Shown here: piece after piece, positions 1 through 8,451 of the stretch
Layout of the letters: each line of letters opens with the position of its first letter
Numbering within the stretch: position 1 is the stretch's first letter
Source of the DNA: Mycolicibacterium goodii
Lineage (GTDB): Bacteria; Actinomycetota; Actinomycetes; Mycobacteriales; Mycobacteriaceae
Assembly: GCF_022370755.2 (NCBI RefSeq)
Contig: NZ_CP092364.2
Coordinates: forward strand, 620,001-684,000
DNA length: 64,000 nt
Direction of reading: 5' to 3'
The notes under the pieces: generated by a model
Databases searched by the model: none
The model's input: the letters and a program-made list of their open reading frames with translations, nothing else
What the model was told of the DNA's origin: nothing
Made by a program: the position numbers and the translations under genes

Positions 1-2032
1 CGACGACAGCGGACCGAAGCAGGACTCGACGCCGTCGGCCACGCAGAAGAATCCGGACAAGCCGCAGCGCGGGCCGCGTGCGGTGAAGCAGCGTGAACGC
101 GCCGAGGCCTCGGACACGGCCGATACGAAGGCCGAGGTCAAGGACAAGGTCAAGGACAGGGTGAAAGACAAGGCGAAGGTCAAGGCCGAACCGCCCGCCG
201 CGGCGACCGAGGGTGAGCCGGCGGACGCCACCACCGACAAAGAGAAGGTACGCACCACCGGTCGGGACTCGGCACAGAACCCACGGGACGTGGTGCGCGA
301 GTTTCGCGAGACCGCGCGCAAGGCGTCACAGGAGGCTGTGGAAGCCGCTCGCAATGCCATCGAGGACACCACTCGGGAGGTGAGTGAGCTTGCGGCCCGC
401 GACGTCGCGAAGGCCCCACAACTCGGTGTCCGGCCGGAGCCCACCGAGAAACCCGTCAAGGCTGTGCTGCGCAGGCCCGCGGTCGAAGAGCCTGACGCCG
501 AGAAGGATCCACCTTCGGTCGAGGTCACCCCGTCGGCGACCACTCAGGAGGTCACCCCGTCGGCGACGGCGATGCCTGCCGCGAAGAAGGCGCAGCCCGC
601 GGACCCCGTCGAGGCCATCCACGACGTGCTGCGCAGCCTCGGTGCGCTGGCGCTCAACCCGGAGCCGCAGGACTATCCCGAGCCGTTGTCGCTGCTCGGC
701 GATGTCGTGTTCGACACGCTGGCGACGCTGGAGCGCCTCGTCGGAGGTGACCCCGTCGTTCCTCTCGCACTGCGCGATTCGGTGCAGGTCAGCACCTCGA
801 CCCTGGTGGTGTCGGAAGGCCATGAGGTCGAGTCGAACTGGTATCTGCCCACCAACGCCGAGACCCAGCCCACCCGGCTCATCTATCTGCAGCACGGATT
901 CCTCGCGAACGGCCCGCTGTACAGCTACACCGCGTCATACCTCGCGGCCCAGACCAACAGCGTCGTCGTCACCACCACCTACACGTCGAACCCGTTCGAG
1001 GCCGACGGCATGTGGCTCGGCGGAAACAACCTGCACGAGGCCGTCGCAGGGTTGTTCCTCGACCCGGACCGCGCCGCCCTGAACACCAGCTTGGACGCCG
1101 CGGAAGCCAACGCCGGGCGCACGACTGATATCGATGTGCCCACGCAGTTCGTCCTCGTCGGGCACTCGCTGGGCGGTGGCTTCGCGCCGGGCGTCGCCGG
1201 GTACTACGCCGAGGGCCTGACCCGTCGCCGTGACCAGGGCCTGGATGCGCCCAATGAGCTTGCCGGCGTGGTGATCTACGACGCCGTACCGATGGGGTCC
1301 ATCGTCCCGAACGCGATGGGCCGGTTGCACACGCTGGAAACCAACGGCACCGCCGATCCCGGCGACGACAACCCGAACGACTACATCCCGATCTACGAGA
1401 TCGGCGCCCCGCTGAACTACCTCAACGTGTTCAGCGACGTCAACGACCAACTCACCGAAGCCCGGCCCGGACAGTTCACCGGCGTGGTCCTCGAGGACGG
1501 CGTCCACATGGACCCCATGCTCGGCGGCAACCCGCTGATCCAGTTCACCGCTTACCTGATCGCCGGGTTCCCGCAGCCGCAGAACCCGCTGGCCGTCCGC
1601 GAACTCTCCGCGGGCTGGATCAACGACATGTTCGACGAGAACATCGACCCCGCCACGGGCGCCTGCAAGACCGGTGTCGCGTGCGCCGGGCAGTACGGCG
1701 ACGGGGATGACTCGTTCACGATCACCACGGCCAGGGGTGACGCGGTCGCGGTGCTGATCGGCACGCAGCGCGCGAGAGATCTGACCTCACTGCACGCCAT
1801 CAGCGTGATCGACTTCGTCACCGCCCTGCCCGCCAACGTGCTCAACGGTGTGCGCACCACGTGTGAGCTGTTCTCGGTGTGCCCTGTCGAGTCAGAGGGG
1901 GAATCCGGCCGTGAGACCCGCCTTGAGATTGCACACCTGGCTGTGCCGAACGAGGAATCACGACCGTGGGCGCAATTTCAAAAGCTGAGCTACCAGACGC
2001 GCACCCAGTCCACGAGCATGTCGGCCGGGTAG
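1..2032 (+). CDS. alpha/beta hydrolase with long Lys/Glu-rich N-terminal region (5' partial)
   Basis: The frame is open to the first base, so the true start lies upstream of the window; an internal ATG at 83 is not needed. The visible N-terminal ~200 residues are low-complexity and charged, with short KDKVKDR-type repeats and Ala/Pro/Thr stretches, probably disordered or amphipathic. The C-terminal ~420 residues form an alpha/beta-hydrolase domain: an LQHGF segment where the oxyanion loop is expected and a VLVGHSLGG nucleophile elbow encoded near 1151-1177, typical of lipases or esterases. The substrate is unknown. The stop (TAG 2030-2032) overlaps the 3' end of the convergent GH16 gene by 43 bases. 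Linking a long polar extension to a lipase-like domain resembles large exported mycobacterial hydrolases, but the export signal cannot be checked here. Confidence 0.85.
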   Translation, partial: DDSGPKQDSTPSATQKNPDKPQRGPRAVKQRERAEASDTADTKAEVKDKVKDRVKDKAKVKAEPPAAATEGEPADATTDKEKVRTTGRDSAQNPRDVVREFRETARKASQEAVEAARNAIEDTTREVSELAARDVAKAPQLGVRPEPTEKPVKAVLRRPAVEEPDAEKDPPSVEVTPSATTQEVTPSATAMPAAKKAQPADPVEAIHDVLRSLGALALNPEPQDYPEPLSLLGDVVFDTLATLERLVGGDPVVPLALRDSVQVSTSTLVVSEGHEVESNWYLPTNAETQPTRLIYLQHGFLANGPLYSYTASYLAAQTNSVVVTTTYTSNPFEADGMWLGGNNLHEAVAGLFLDPDRAALNTSLDAAEANAGRTTDIDVPTQFVLVGHSLGGGFAPGVAGYYAEGLTRRRDQGLDAPNELAGVVIYDAVPMGSIVPNAMGRLHTLETNGTADPGDDNPNDYIPIYEIGAPLNYLNVFSDVNDQLTEARPGQFTGVVLEDGVHMDPMLGGNPLIQFTAYLIAGFPQPQNPLAVRELSAGWINDMFDENIDPATGACKTGVACAGQYGDGDDSFTITTARGDAVAVLIGTQRARDLTSLHAISVIDFVTALPANVLNGVRTTCELFSVCPVESEGESGRETRLEIAHLAVPNEESRPWAQFQKLSYQTRTQSTSMSAG

Positions 2033-2790
2033 GTGCCCCCGCTGGGGTCGCCACCGCCCGAGCCCGCCACCGCAAGGTTCAACACCACGAACATCGTGTA
2101 GCCGGGCTGGTTGAACGGCCAGTCGGGCAGTGAGCTCGCGGCAACCTCGAAGTACGGCGTCGCGCCCTCGGTGTAGTCGAGCCAGAAGCGGGCGCCGTCA
2201 CCATCCCACTGGGTGCGCCACGTGTGCCAGGCGTTGTCGACGGCGATGTTGTGCGTCTTCCATTCGCCGCCATTGGATTTCGCGTGCACGGTGGTTGCCG
2301 AGGGCCAGCTGCCGTTGCCGTACCACTCGATGATGTCGAGTTCGCCCTCACCCGTGTTGCCCAGCCAGAACGCCGGCCAGGCGCCCGCGGTGAGGCAGTT
2401 GAACTTGATGCGCGCCTCCCAGGTGTGGCCGGCGCCGCCCTCCCACACGCTGGCCAGCTTGGCGCTGTAGTAGGTGTCGCCGTCCTTCGCCGCGCGGATG
2501 ACGAGATTGGACTTGCCGTCGAGGAAAACGTTCCTGCGGTCGTCGCGGTACTGCCCGATACGGCCGGGCTGCTCCCAGTACGTGGGGTCCTGGATGGTCT
2601 CGCGAGCTTTCGCGATGGTCCACTTCGACGCGTTCGGCGCGGACCCTGCGGGCCCGTCGAACTCGTCGGCGAACACGTACGTCGCCGCCGTCTGGTTCGG
2701 TACGGCGGTCGCTCGTGGCATCGGCAGCACCGCCGCCGTCGCGCCCAACCCTGACAACAGCAGCATCTGTCGACGATCCACGGTGGCCAC
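1990..2790 (-). CDS. Tat-exported glycoside hydrolase family 16 (endo-beta-1,3-glucanase type)
   Basis: The protein carries a twin-arginine signal (DRRQMLLLSGLG followed by a hydrophobic stretch ending in ATAVP), then a GH16 jelly-roll domain. The GH16 catalytic signature E-x-D-x-x-E is seen as GELDIIEW, where the two glutamates act as nucleophile and acid/base. Aromatic residues around WPAFWLGN fit a glucan cleft. Architecture and signal resemble M. tuberculosis Rv0315, a beta-1,3-glucanase. The start is uncertain: GTG at 2790 or 2781 gives a short n-region before the RR pair, ATG at 2853 a longer one, and none has a clear ribosome site. Its tail overlaps the convergent hydrolase. It is probably secreted and acts on environmental or wall glucans. 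Confidence 0.85.
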   Translation of the reverse strand: MATVDRRQMLLLSGLGATAAVLPMPRATAVPNQTAATYVFADEFDGPAGSAPNASKWTIAKARETIQDPTYWEQPGRIGQYRDDRRNVFLDGKSNLVIRAAKDGDTYYSAKLASVWEGGAGHTWEARIKFNCLTAGAWPAFWLGNTGEGELDIIEWYGNGSWPSATTVHAKSNGGEWKTHNIAVDNAWHTWRTQWDGDGARFWLDYTEGATPYFEVAASSLPDWPFNQPGYTMFVVLNLAVAGSGGGDPSGGTYPADMLVDWVRVW

Positions 2791-2899
2791 GATAACCGCG
2801 GGACACCGCGACCGCCCAAATCGGGACTCGGAGCCGATTCGTAGCTTTTCCATAGGAAACGCTTCGAAACTGCTCAGATGCCGCCGGAACAGTGGATTC

Positions 2900-3130
2900 A
2901 TGACCACGCTGTTCCGATCCCCGCGGGGAGCCCGGCGAACCCGACTGGTGCTCGCCGGTGCGTTCGCCGCGCTGCTGCTCGGGGCGGCCGCGAGCGCACC
3001 GTGGGGGACCCTGGCGTCCCTGGCCGGTTTCGCAACCGCGATCACGGTGATCGCGGCCGCGGCGATCGGCTGGGAGCACGTCGTCGTCCATGCGCGAACC
3101 GACGGCCTGATCGACTTCCCTGATTCCTGA
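2900..3130 (+). CDS. small two-helix membrane protein, hypothetical
   Basis: This 76-residue ORF starts MTTLFRSPRGARR and has two hydrophobic segments, about residues 16-33 and 36-56, separated by a short turn (APWGT), so a hairpin in the membrane with a basic N-terminus is likely. The tail is short and acidic (IDFPDS). It is divergent from the GH16 gene. The ribosome site is weak. No family is recognised. It is supported mainly by its membrane-like composition. Confidence 0.55.
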   Translation: MTTLFRSPRGARRTRLVLAGAFAALLLGAAASAPWGTLASLAGFATAITVIAAAAIGWEHVVVHARTDGLIDFPDS

Positions 3131-3209
3131 GGCTCCGGTCACCCGATGTTTCGCGAGTTCCGGGGATGGCTATCGCTTCGTCTGAGTCGATGAGTTCGAG
3201 GAGACGAAG

Positions 3210-3557
3210 ATGAGCACCGATGACAGCGTGAGCGCCAACGATCTCGGTGGCGCCGACGACATGCTGAGCCCGATGGAAGCCACGGATTCCGATGACGTGC
3301 TCAACGACGACGGCGACGAGGTCGTGGACCCGCCGGAGGACTGGAGTGCAGCGGACAAACACGGCATGTCGGCCGACGAGGAACGTGAAGGCGAATCACT
3401 CGACGACCGGTTGGCTGCGGAGGAGCCCGACGTCACCGACGCTGTCGTCACGCCGGACGCCGACGTCGAACGCGCCGAGGGGGCCGGGCGCCATCGCGGG
3501 CAGGTGGACGGCGCACCGGAAGACGGCGAATCGCTGTACACCGTGGTCGAGGAGTGA
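3210..3557 (+). CDS. DUF5709-like acidic protein
   Basis: This 115-residue, very acidic protein probably has little fixed structure. It contains the GESLDDRLAAEEPDV stretch and a preceding PPEDWSAADKHG segment that I associate with the actinobacterial DUF5709 family, whose function is unknown. The start is preceded by GAGGAGACGAAG, a strong ribosome site. The next gene begins just past its stop, so the two are probably cotranscribed. Stress-related expression is common for such proteins, but nothing here proves it. Confidence 0.8.
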   Translation: MSTDDSVSANDLGGADDMLSPMEATDSDDVLNDDGDEVVDPPEDWSAADKHGMSADEEREGESLDDRLAAEEPDVTDAVVTPDADVERAEGAGRHRGQVDGAPEDGESLYTVVEE

Positions 3558-3559
3558 GC

Positions 3560-3889
3560 ATGTCCGACGAACTGCCCCTTCCCAACTACGACGAGATGTC
3601 ACTGGGCGACATTCAGCACAAGGTGCGGTCACTGACCCGGGCCGAGGTCGAGACGATCTTGACCTACGAGGCCGGACACGCCGCGCGCGTGCCGGTGCTC
3701 GAAGTGGTGGAGGCGCGCCTGCACCAGTTGGAGAACGGCGCCGAACCAGCCCCGGGTGATCCACGGCGCGCACCGGATATCGCGTCGACTCCCGGCGGTT
3801 CGCAGGTTCAGGAATCGACTGCGGCCGAGGCGAATACGCCGTTGCGCCACGGCGTGGCAGGCCAGACCCCCAAACGCGGCAAACCCTGA
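3560..3889 (+). CDS. small conserved actinobacterial protein of unknown function
   Basis: The protein has 109 residues starting MSDELPLPNYDEM. The first ~65 residues are predicted helical, with the pattern YDxMxLGDIQHKVRSL followed by LTYEAGHAARVPVLEVVEARL. This looks like a small helical actinobacterial domain found as a short stand-alone protein or at the N-terminus of longer ones. The rest is Pro/Ala-rich and probably disordered. An in-frame GTG at 3554 overlaps the previous stop, but the GAGGAG motif just upstream suits ATG 3560 better. It sits directly downstream of the DUF5709 gene. Function unknown. Confidence 0.7.
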   Translation: MSDELPLPNYDEMSLGDIQHKVRSLTRAEVETILTYEAGHAARVPVLEVVEARLHQLENGAEPAPGDPRRAPDIASTPGGSQVQESTAAEANTPLRHGVAGQTPKRGKP

Positions 3890-3901
3890 GCGTTTCAGCG
3901 A

Positions 3902-5098
3902 CTACGCGCCCACGAGTTCGTCGAGCCAGTCGAACACGACCTGATGGGCCCGGTGCACCGCACCGAGGTGACAGTGTTCGCCTGCGCCGTCGGCTTCGTA
4001 GAGCGTCACCAGAGTTGTCTTCGAGTTGACCATCGCCGCAGCTGCGCGCTCAGGTTCGCCTTGGAAAAACTGGTCGTTCTCGGCGTCGAGCACCAGCACC
4101 GGTGCAGTGATCCGGTCGGCGACGCCGGCCAGCGTGTAGGCGCGGAAAGCTCGCGCCAACTCGGCGGGGGAGTCGAGTCCGAAATTCCACATGCCGTTCC
4201 GCATGATCCATCGGATTCCGGTGCTGTTTGACATCATCAGTCCGAAAACGGCATTCGCGTAGTCGTCGTTGCCCTGCTCGACCCACTCGGCGAGGAACGG
4301 CGGCATGACGTTGGTCATGGCCGAGCGGAAGTCATAGACCCCGTCGTCGACGATGACACCGGCGAAGCGGTCCTCGAAGGCGGCTGCTCGGGCCACCAAG
4401 AAACCGCCCATGCTGTAGCCGAACACCGCGACGGCGTCCGGTGCGATCTCGGGACGTGTGAGCGCGTAATCCATCACGGGCGTCAGCACGGCTTCCCAAT
4501 CGGGACGGAAGGTCAACCGCTGCTCGCGCAGCGCCGCGCCCTGTCCGGGACCGTCGAACGCCAGTACGTGGTACCCGCGGGCCAGGGCGGCCGCGGCCAG
4601 CGCGACATAGGACTCTTCGAGGGTTGAGTCGTACCCGCCGTTGAAGATCACGGTCGGCCGAGGGCGGTCGTCCACCAGGTAGAGATAGCCCGGCAGGGTG
4701 GTGCCCTCGTACGGTATCGCCACCGGCTCGAATCCGAAGTCGAACAGTGCCATCGCGTCGAGGAACGTGGCGCGGGATCGCTCGAAGGCGTCCCTCGCTT
4801 CGGCGTCGTCCCAGGGGTTTTCGCGACGGTAGAACTCCGCGGTGCGGTAGTAGTTCGAAGCCCGCAGCAACGCCTCCCGTGCGCTCACCGTGTGACCCGC
4901 CGCTTGTGACCGGCGACCCAGCGCCTCGACGCGTTCGGCCGTCGCTTTCCACTCCCTAAACCAGGCCGTCTCGTCACCCTCAGGGATGGCCCTGGCGGTG
5001 ACCAGGACGTCGCCCAGATCTGCGCCGCCGTAGTTTGCGTATCCGGCTGCGCGGAGAGTTTCGAACGAGAACGACTCGTCGTCGAACAGAAATTTCAT
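3902..5098 (-). CDS. alpha/beta hydrolase, dipeptidyl-peptidase / FrsA-like
   Basis: This 398-residue cytoplasmic hydrolase has a helical N-terminal region (about residues 1-130) and a catalytic domain. The nucleophile elbow is VFGYSMGGF, the acid is probably in VLDAENDQF, and the histidine lies in GAGEHCHLG. The layout matches the family that includes 2,6-dihydroxypseudooxynicotine hydrolase and acyl-peptidase-like enzymes, so C-C or ester hydrolysis are both possible. AAGGAGC lies just before the ATG. It is divergent from a TetR gene with a palindromic site between them, which suggests local repression released by an aromatic or heterocyclic compound; the ligand is inferred only. Confidence 0.85.
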   Translation of the reverse strand: MKFLFDDESFSFETLRAAGYANYGGADLGDVLVTARAIPEGDETAWFREWKATAERVEALGRRSQAAGHTVSAREALLRASNYYRTAEFYRRENPWDDAEARDAFERSRATFLDAMALFDFGFEPVAIPYEGTTLPGYLYLVDDRPRPTVIFNGGYDSTLEESYVALAAAALARGYHVLAFDGPGQGAALREQRLTFRPDWEAVLTPVMDYALTRPEIAPDAVAVFGYSMGGFLVARAAAFEDRFAGVIVDDGVYDFRSAMTNVMPPFLAEWVEQGNDDYANAVFGLMMSNSTGIRWIMRNGMWNFGLDSPAELARAFRAYTLAGVADRITAPVLVLDAENDQFFQGEPERAAAAMVNSKTTLVTLYEADGAGEHCHLGAVHRAHQVVFDWLDELVGA

Positions 5099-5162
5099 AA
5101 TGCTCCTTCAACGAAACGAAACGGAACGGGACCGTCTCGATTGAGTATGCGCGTGGAACAAA

Positions 5163-5180
5163 CGGAACGCAATCGTTCCG
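5163..5180. promoter_or_regulatory. palindromic operator between hydrolase and TetR gene
   Basis: A perfect inverted repeat CGGAACG-CAAT-CGTTCCG lies in the 99-base divergent promoter region. A second copy of the CGGAACG half-site occurs at 5122-5128. Position and symmetry fit autoregulation and control of the hydrolase by the adjacent TetR protein; binding is inferred. Confidence 0.65.
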
Positions 5181-5197
5181 CCTTATAGGATCGACTT

Positions 5198-5803
5198 GTG
5201 GCCAAGAAAACCGCACCACAGCGCACATCCGGGGGGCCGGTGCTGCTCGACGACGTCACAGCCGCAATCGAGTCGGCGTTCTTCGAAGAACTGGCCGCCG
5301 TCGGCTACGGCCGACTGTCCGTCGACGCAGTGGCTCGACGCGCCGGTGTGGGAAAGGCCGCGATCTACCGCCGCTGGAAATCGAAGGAGGCGCTGGCAGC
5401 CGATCTCATAGCCAACGTCGCCGTCGCGGCGATCGCAGTCCCCGACACAGGAACGTTGCGCGGTGACATCCGCGAGTATCTCCGCAACGGCAGGGAAGCG
5501 CTCTCGCATCGCTTGGCGCGCACCATCATCCCGGACCTGATCGCAGAGGCATCCCGCAATCCCGCGTATGGCGCGATGGTGTCGGACCTGATCCGAGAAC
5601 CCCGGCGCGGCAAGGCAGCTACCCTCTTCCGGCGCGCCGGGGAACGCGGCGAGATCGCCCAGGACGTCGACGTCGACGTCGCACTCGACATCCTCGCCGG
5701 CGCGCTGTACTGGCGACAGTCGGTGATGCAGGCCGGCGCCGACGACGACTATCTCGACCGGCTCACCGAAGCCATTCTCACAGTGGTCGGCGCCGCCAAG
5801 TGA
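5198..5803 (+). CDS. TetR/AcrR family transcriptional regulator
   Basis: The protein has 201 residues and a GTG start. The N-terminal helix-turn-helix is typical of TetR: LSVDAVARRAGVGKAAIYRRWKSKEAL. The C-terminal part is the ligand-binding and dimerisation domain, including an LTRTIIPDLIAEASRNP-like helix seen in TetR C-terminal domain families. It is divergent from the hydrolase at 3902-5098 and separated from it by a region with a perfect palindrome, so it most likely represses that gene and itself. Ligand unknown. Confidence 0.92.
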   Translation: MAKKTAPQRTSGGPVLLDDVTAAIESAFFEELAAVGYGRLSVDAVARRAGVGKAAIYRRWKSKEALAADLIANVAVAAIAVPDTGTLRGDIREYLRNGREALSHRLARTIIPDLIAEASRNPAYGAMVSDLIREPRRGKAATLFRRAGERGEIAQDVDVDVALDILAGALYWRQSVMQAGADDDYLDRLTEAILTVVGAAK

Positions 5804-5810
5804 CGCGTTC

Positions 5811-6890
5811 TCAGTCGCGAGCGCCGACCGGACTCAGCGTGTCGAGGATGTCGAAGTCGTAACCGTCGGCGCTGGCGATGTAGACCTGCTGGTCGAATTC
5901 GCTGTGCCGCATGGTCATCGGGCCGCGTGGTCCGTCGAAGCCCGCTTCGCCGGCAGACACCATCAGATCCGGGATGGCGGAGGAGCGGGCCCGCTGGAAG
6001 ACCGCCTCGAGCGCGAGGAGCCCCTCATAGCAGGATTCGGCCATCGCGTTGAGCGGCGGCGCGTCCACACCGTAGCGGGCCACGTAGCTGCCCATCAGGT
6101 CCATCGCGCCCGCGGTGGCCAGTGAGCTGAAGTATGCCGCTGCGACGTAGAGGTTCTCGGTGGAACCGGCACCGCTGGCCAGCAGCATGTTCTCCTCCAT
6201 CAGCGGGCTGAACCGGGCCATCCGGTCATGGCCGCTGGCGCGCGCGAACTCGCGGTTGAACAGCACGGCGTCTTGGCCCACGAGCAGCATGAGCACGGCC
6301 TGTGCACCGGATGCGATGGCCTTGCGGACCGGGGCGCGGAAATCGTCCGACCCGTAGGGGACGTAGATCTCCTGTTTCAGGTCCAGTTGCAGATCCCGGC
6401 AGTAGGCCCGGGCGGCGGCCGCCGAGCGCCGTGGCCAGACGTAGTCGTCCCCGACCAGGCACCAGGAACGGATCCCGAAGTGGTCGCGCAGCCAGGCGAG
6501 GGCGGGTGCGATCTGGATGCGCGGTGTCTCGCCGGTGCAGAACACGCCGGGTGTGCGCTCACCGCCCTCGTACAGCGAGGTGTACACGTACGGAATCCGA
6601 TCCCTGACCACCGGCGAGAGCCGGTTGCGCACCGCCGAGATGTGCCACCCGGTCACCGCGTCCAGCCCGTGGCCGCGCAGCCGGTCGGCCACGGTTCGGG
6701 CGACCTCGTCGCCGGGCGCCCCGCCGTCGAGCACCTCGATGGTGACCTTGCGGCCCTGTAATCCGCCGCGGTCGTTGACCTCTTTGGCCGCGAGCTCGGC
6801 CACCGCCTCGCATGAGGGCGCGAAGATGCCAGCTGGTCCCTGAAGCGGAATCACCAGCCCGACGCGGAACTCAACCTCGCCGTCCTGCAC
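5811..6890 (-). CDS. amiC: AmiC-type amide sensor, type I periplasmic-binding fold without signal peptide
   Basis: This 359-residue protein has the type I binding-protein fold of the amide/urea family (FRVGLVIPLQGPAGIF near the start; YVYTSLYEGGE and DDYVWPRR in the ligand region). The GTG start leaves no signal peptide or lipobox, so it should stay in the cytoplasm, as the Pseudomonas amide sensor AmiC does. It is divergent from the MarR gene of the acetamidase operon, the arrangement expected of the mycobacterial amiC regulator. The inferred role is to sense short amides and modulate the operon. An orphan transporter binding protein is the alternative, but the missing export signal argues against it. 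Confidence 0.82.
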   Translation of the reverse strand: MQDGEVEFRVGLVIPLQGPAGIFAPSCEAVAELAAKEVNDRGGLQGRKVTIEVLDGGAPGDEVARTVADRLRGHGLDAVTGWHISAVRNRLSPVVRDRIPYVYTSLYEGGERTPGVFCTGETPRIQIAPALAWLRDHFGIRSWCLVGDDYVWPRRSAAAARAYCRDLQLDLKQEIYVPYGSDDFRAPVRKAIASGAQAVLMLLVGQDAVLFNREFARASGHDRMARFSPLMEENMLLASGAGSTENLYVAAAYFSSLATAGAMDLMGSYVARYGVDAPPLNAMAESCYEGLLALEAVFQRARSSAIPDLMVSAGEAGFDGPRGPMTMRHSEFDQQVYIASADGYDFDILDTLSPVGARD

Positions 6891-6995
6891 TCCAGATCAC
6901 CGTCGATCCCGTGTAGTCTGCGCTTCAAAGCTTTCTAGCAGAAATAATCCAATCTGAATAGACTTTCGCAAACAAGCCTCGAGGAGACCCGCATC

Positions 6996-7424
6996 ATGGC
7001 CGCCGGACAGCAGCGCAACGCCAACCTCTTGCTGCCGTTGGTGCGCCTGACCCAGCACGCGGAGTCCGCGATCGAGCGCGTGCTGGCGGATGCGTCACTC
7101 AAGATCGAGGACTGGCGTGTGCTCGACGAGTTGACGGGCCGTCGCACCGTCCCGATGACCGATCTGGCGCAGGCCACCCTGATCACCGGTCCCACGCTCA
7201 CGAGGACCGTGGATCGCCTTGTCTCGCAAGGAATCATCTACCGCACCGCTGACGCGCACGACCGTCGCCGCGTCCTCGTCGCCCTCACGCCCAGGGGGCG
7301 GACGCTGCGCAACCGGCTCGCCGACGCGGTGGCCGAGGCCGAACGTGCCGCCTTCGAGTCCTGCGGACTCGACATCGAGCAGCTGCGCGAACTGGTCGGC
7401 AACACCACGCATTTGACTTCGTAA
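6996..7424 (+). CDS. amiA: MarR family regulator of the acetamidase operon
   Basis: The protein has 142 residues with a winged helix-turn-helix: MTDLAQATLITGPTLTRTVDRLVSQG recognition region and a wing with DAHDRRRVLVALTPRGR, a textbook MarR signature. GAGGAGACCC precedes the ATG. By position it corresponds to amiA, reported as the negative regulator of the M. smegmatis acetamidase. It is the first gene of the rightward operon and diverges from amiC across 105 bases. The next gene follows after 81 bases that contain a good promoter, so the structural genes can be transcribed separately from amiA. Confidence 0.88.
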   Translation: MAAGQQRNANLLLPLVRLTQHAESAIERVLADASLKIEDWRVLDELTGRRTVPMTDLAQATLITGPTLTRTVDRLVSQGIIYRTADAHDRRRVLVALTPRGRTLRNRLADAVAEAERAAFESCGLDIEQLRELVGNTTHLTS

Positions 7425-7453
7425 CGATCCGCCGGAGGGCCGGTCCTTCACCC

Positions 7454-7481
7454 TTGACTTTTACTTTCATCTGGATATATT
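7454..7481 (+). promoter_or_regulatory. SigA-type promoter upstream of amiD-amiS-acetamidase
   Basis: TTGACT (7454-7459) and TATATT (7476-7481) are separated by 16 bases, a near-consensus housekeeping promoter and unusually AT-rich for this genome. A TTCAT...ATGAA inverted repeat (7466-7470 and 7490-7494) brackets the -10 region and could be an operator. Known acetamide induction of this locus in M. smegmatis makes regulation here likely. Confidence 0.7.
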
Positions 7482-7505
7482 TCGGGTGAATGAAAAGGGG
7501 TGACC

Positions 7506-7790
7506 ATGCCGACCTACACATTTCGTTGTTCGAACTGCGGTCCCTTCGATCTGACGCGGGCGATCGCTGAGCATTCATCGACACCGGCGTGCCCGGAGTG
7601 CCAGACGCCCGCGCGGCGGGTGTTCGGATCAGTACCGCTGACGACGTTCACCGCCGGACACCACCGGGCGTTCGACGCGGCGGCCGCGAGTGCGGAGAGC
7701 CCGACGGTGGTGAAATCGATACCCGCCGGCGCGGATCGTCCGCGGGCACCGCGACGCAATCCGGGCCTGCAGAGTCTGCCGAGGTGGTAG
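7506..7790 (+). CDS. amiD: FmdB-like zinc-ribbon protein
   Basis: This 94-residue protein begins MPTYTFRCSNCG and has two CxxC pairs (RCSNCG, ACPECQ) forming an FmdB/CxxC-CxxC zinc ribbon, followed by a basic, probably flexible tail. FmdB proteins are encoded next to formamidase and acetamidase genes and are thought to be regulatory. By order this is amiD of the acetamidase locus. AAAAGGGG precedes ATG 7506; the in-frame GTG at 7500 is too close to that site. The amiS gene starts four bases after the stop. Confidence 0.85.
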   Translation: MPTYTFRCSNCGPFDLTRAIAEHSSTPACPECQTPARRVFGSVPLTTFTAGHHRAFDAAAASAESPTVVKSIPAGADRPRAPRRNPGLQSLPRW

Positions 7791-7794
7791 CGAC

Positions 7795-8433
7795 ATGGGC
7801 GGAGTCGGACTCTTCTATGTCGGGGCAGTGCTCATCATCGACGGGCTGATGCTGCTCGGTCGCATCAGTCCACGCGGGGCAACGCCGCTGAACTTCTTCG
7901 TCGGCACGCTGCAGGTGGTCACCCCGACCGTGCTCATCCTCCAGTCCGGCGGCGACGCGGACGTGATCTTCGCGGCCTCAGGGCTCTACCTGTTCGGCTT
8001 CACCTACCTGTGGGTGGCCATCAACAACGTGACCGACTGGGGCGGAGAAGGTCTCGGCTGGTTCTCGCTGTTCGTCGCGATCGCCGCACTCGGCTATTCG
8101 TGGCACGCGTTCACCGTCGAGGCCGACCCGGCGTTCGGGGTGATCTGGCTGCTGTGGGCCGTACTGTGGTTCTTGTTCTTCCTGCTGCTCGGTTTGCGAC
8201 GCGATGCGCTGGGACCGGCCGTCGGCTTCGTCGCCGTGGTCGACGGCGTGCTCACCGCCGCCATCCCCGCCTTCCTGATCGTCTCCGGCAACTGGCAGAC
8301 CGGACCATTGGCGGCGGCTGTCATCGCCGTGATCGGTTTCGCCGCAGTCATTCTCGCGTTCCCCATCGGGCGGCGGCTCGCCGCGCCGCCAGAGACCACC
8401 GCGACACCGGCCGCAACCGCGGCCGGCAAATAA
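7795..8433 (+). CDS. amiS: AmiS/UreI family amide transporter
   Basis: This is a 212-residue integral membrane protein with six or seven hydrophobic helices. Family features include the LGWFSLFVAIAALGYSWHAF segment and acidic or aromatic residues along the pore-lining helices. AmiS/UreI proteins are channels for urea or short-chain amides across the inner membrane. The coupling with amiD (four-base gap) and the acetamidase 18 bases downstream makes amide uptake for hydrolysis the clear role. The Ala/Thr-rich C-terminal tail is probably disordered. Confidence 0.92.
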   Translation: MGGVGLFYVGAVLIIDGLMLLGRISPRGATPLNFFVGTLQVVTPTVLILQSGGDADVIFAASGLYLFGFTYLWVAINNVTDWGGEGLGWFSLFVAIAALGYSWHAFTVEADPAFGVIWLLWAVLWFLFFLLLGLRRDALGPAVGFVAVVDGVLTAAIPAFLIVSGNWQTGPLAAAVIAVIGFAAVILAFPIGRRLAAPPETTATPAATAAGK

Positions 8434-8451
8434 GAGAAAGGGAGTCACCGC

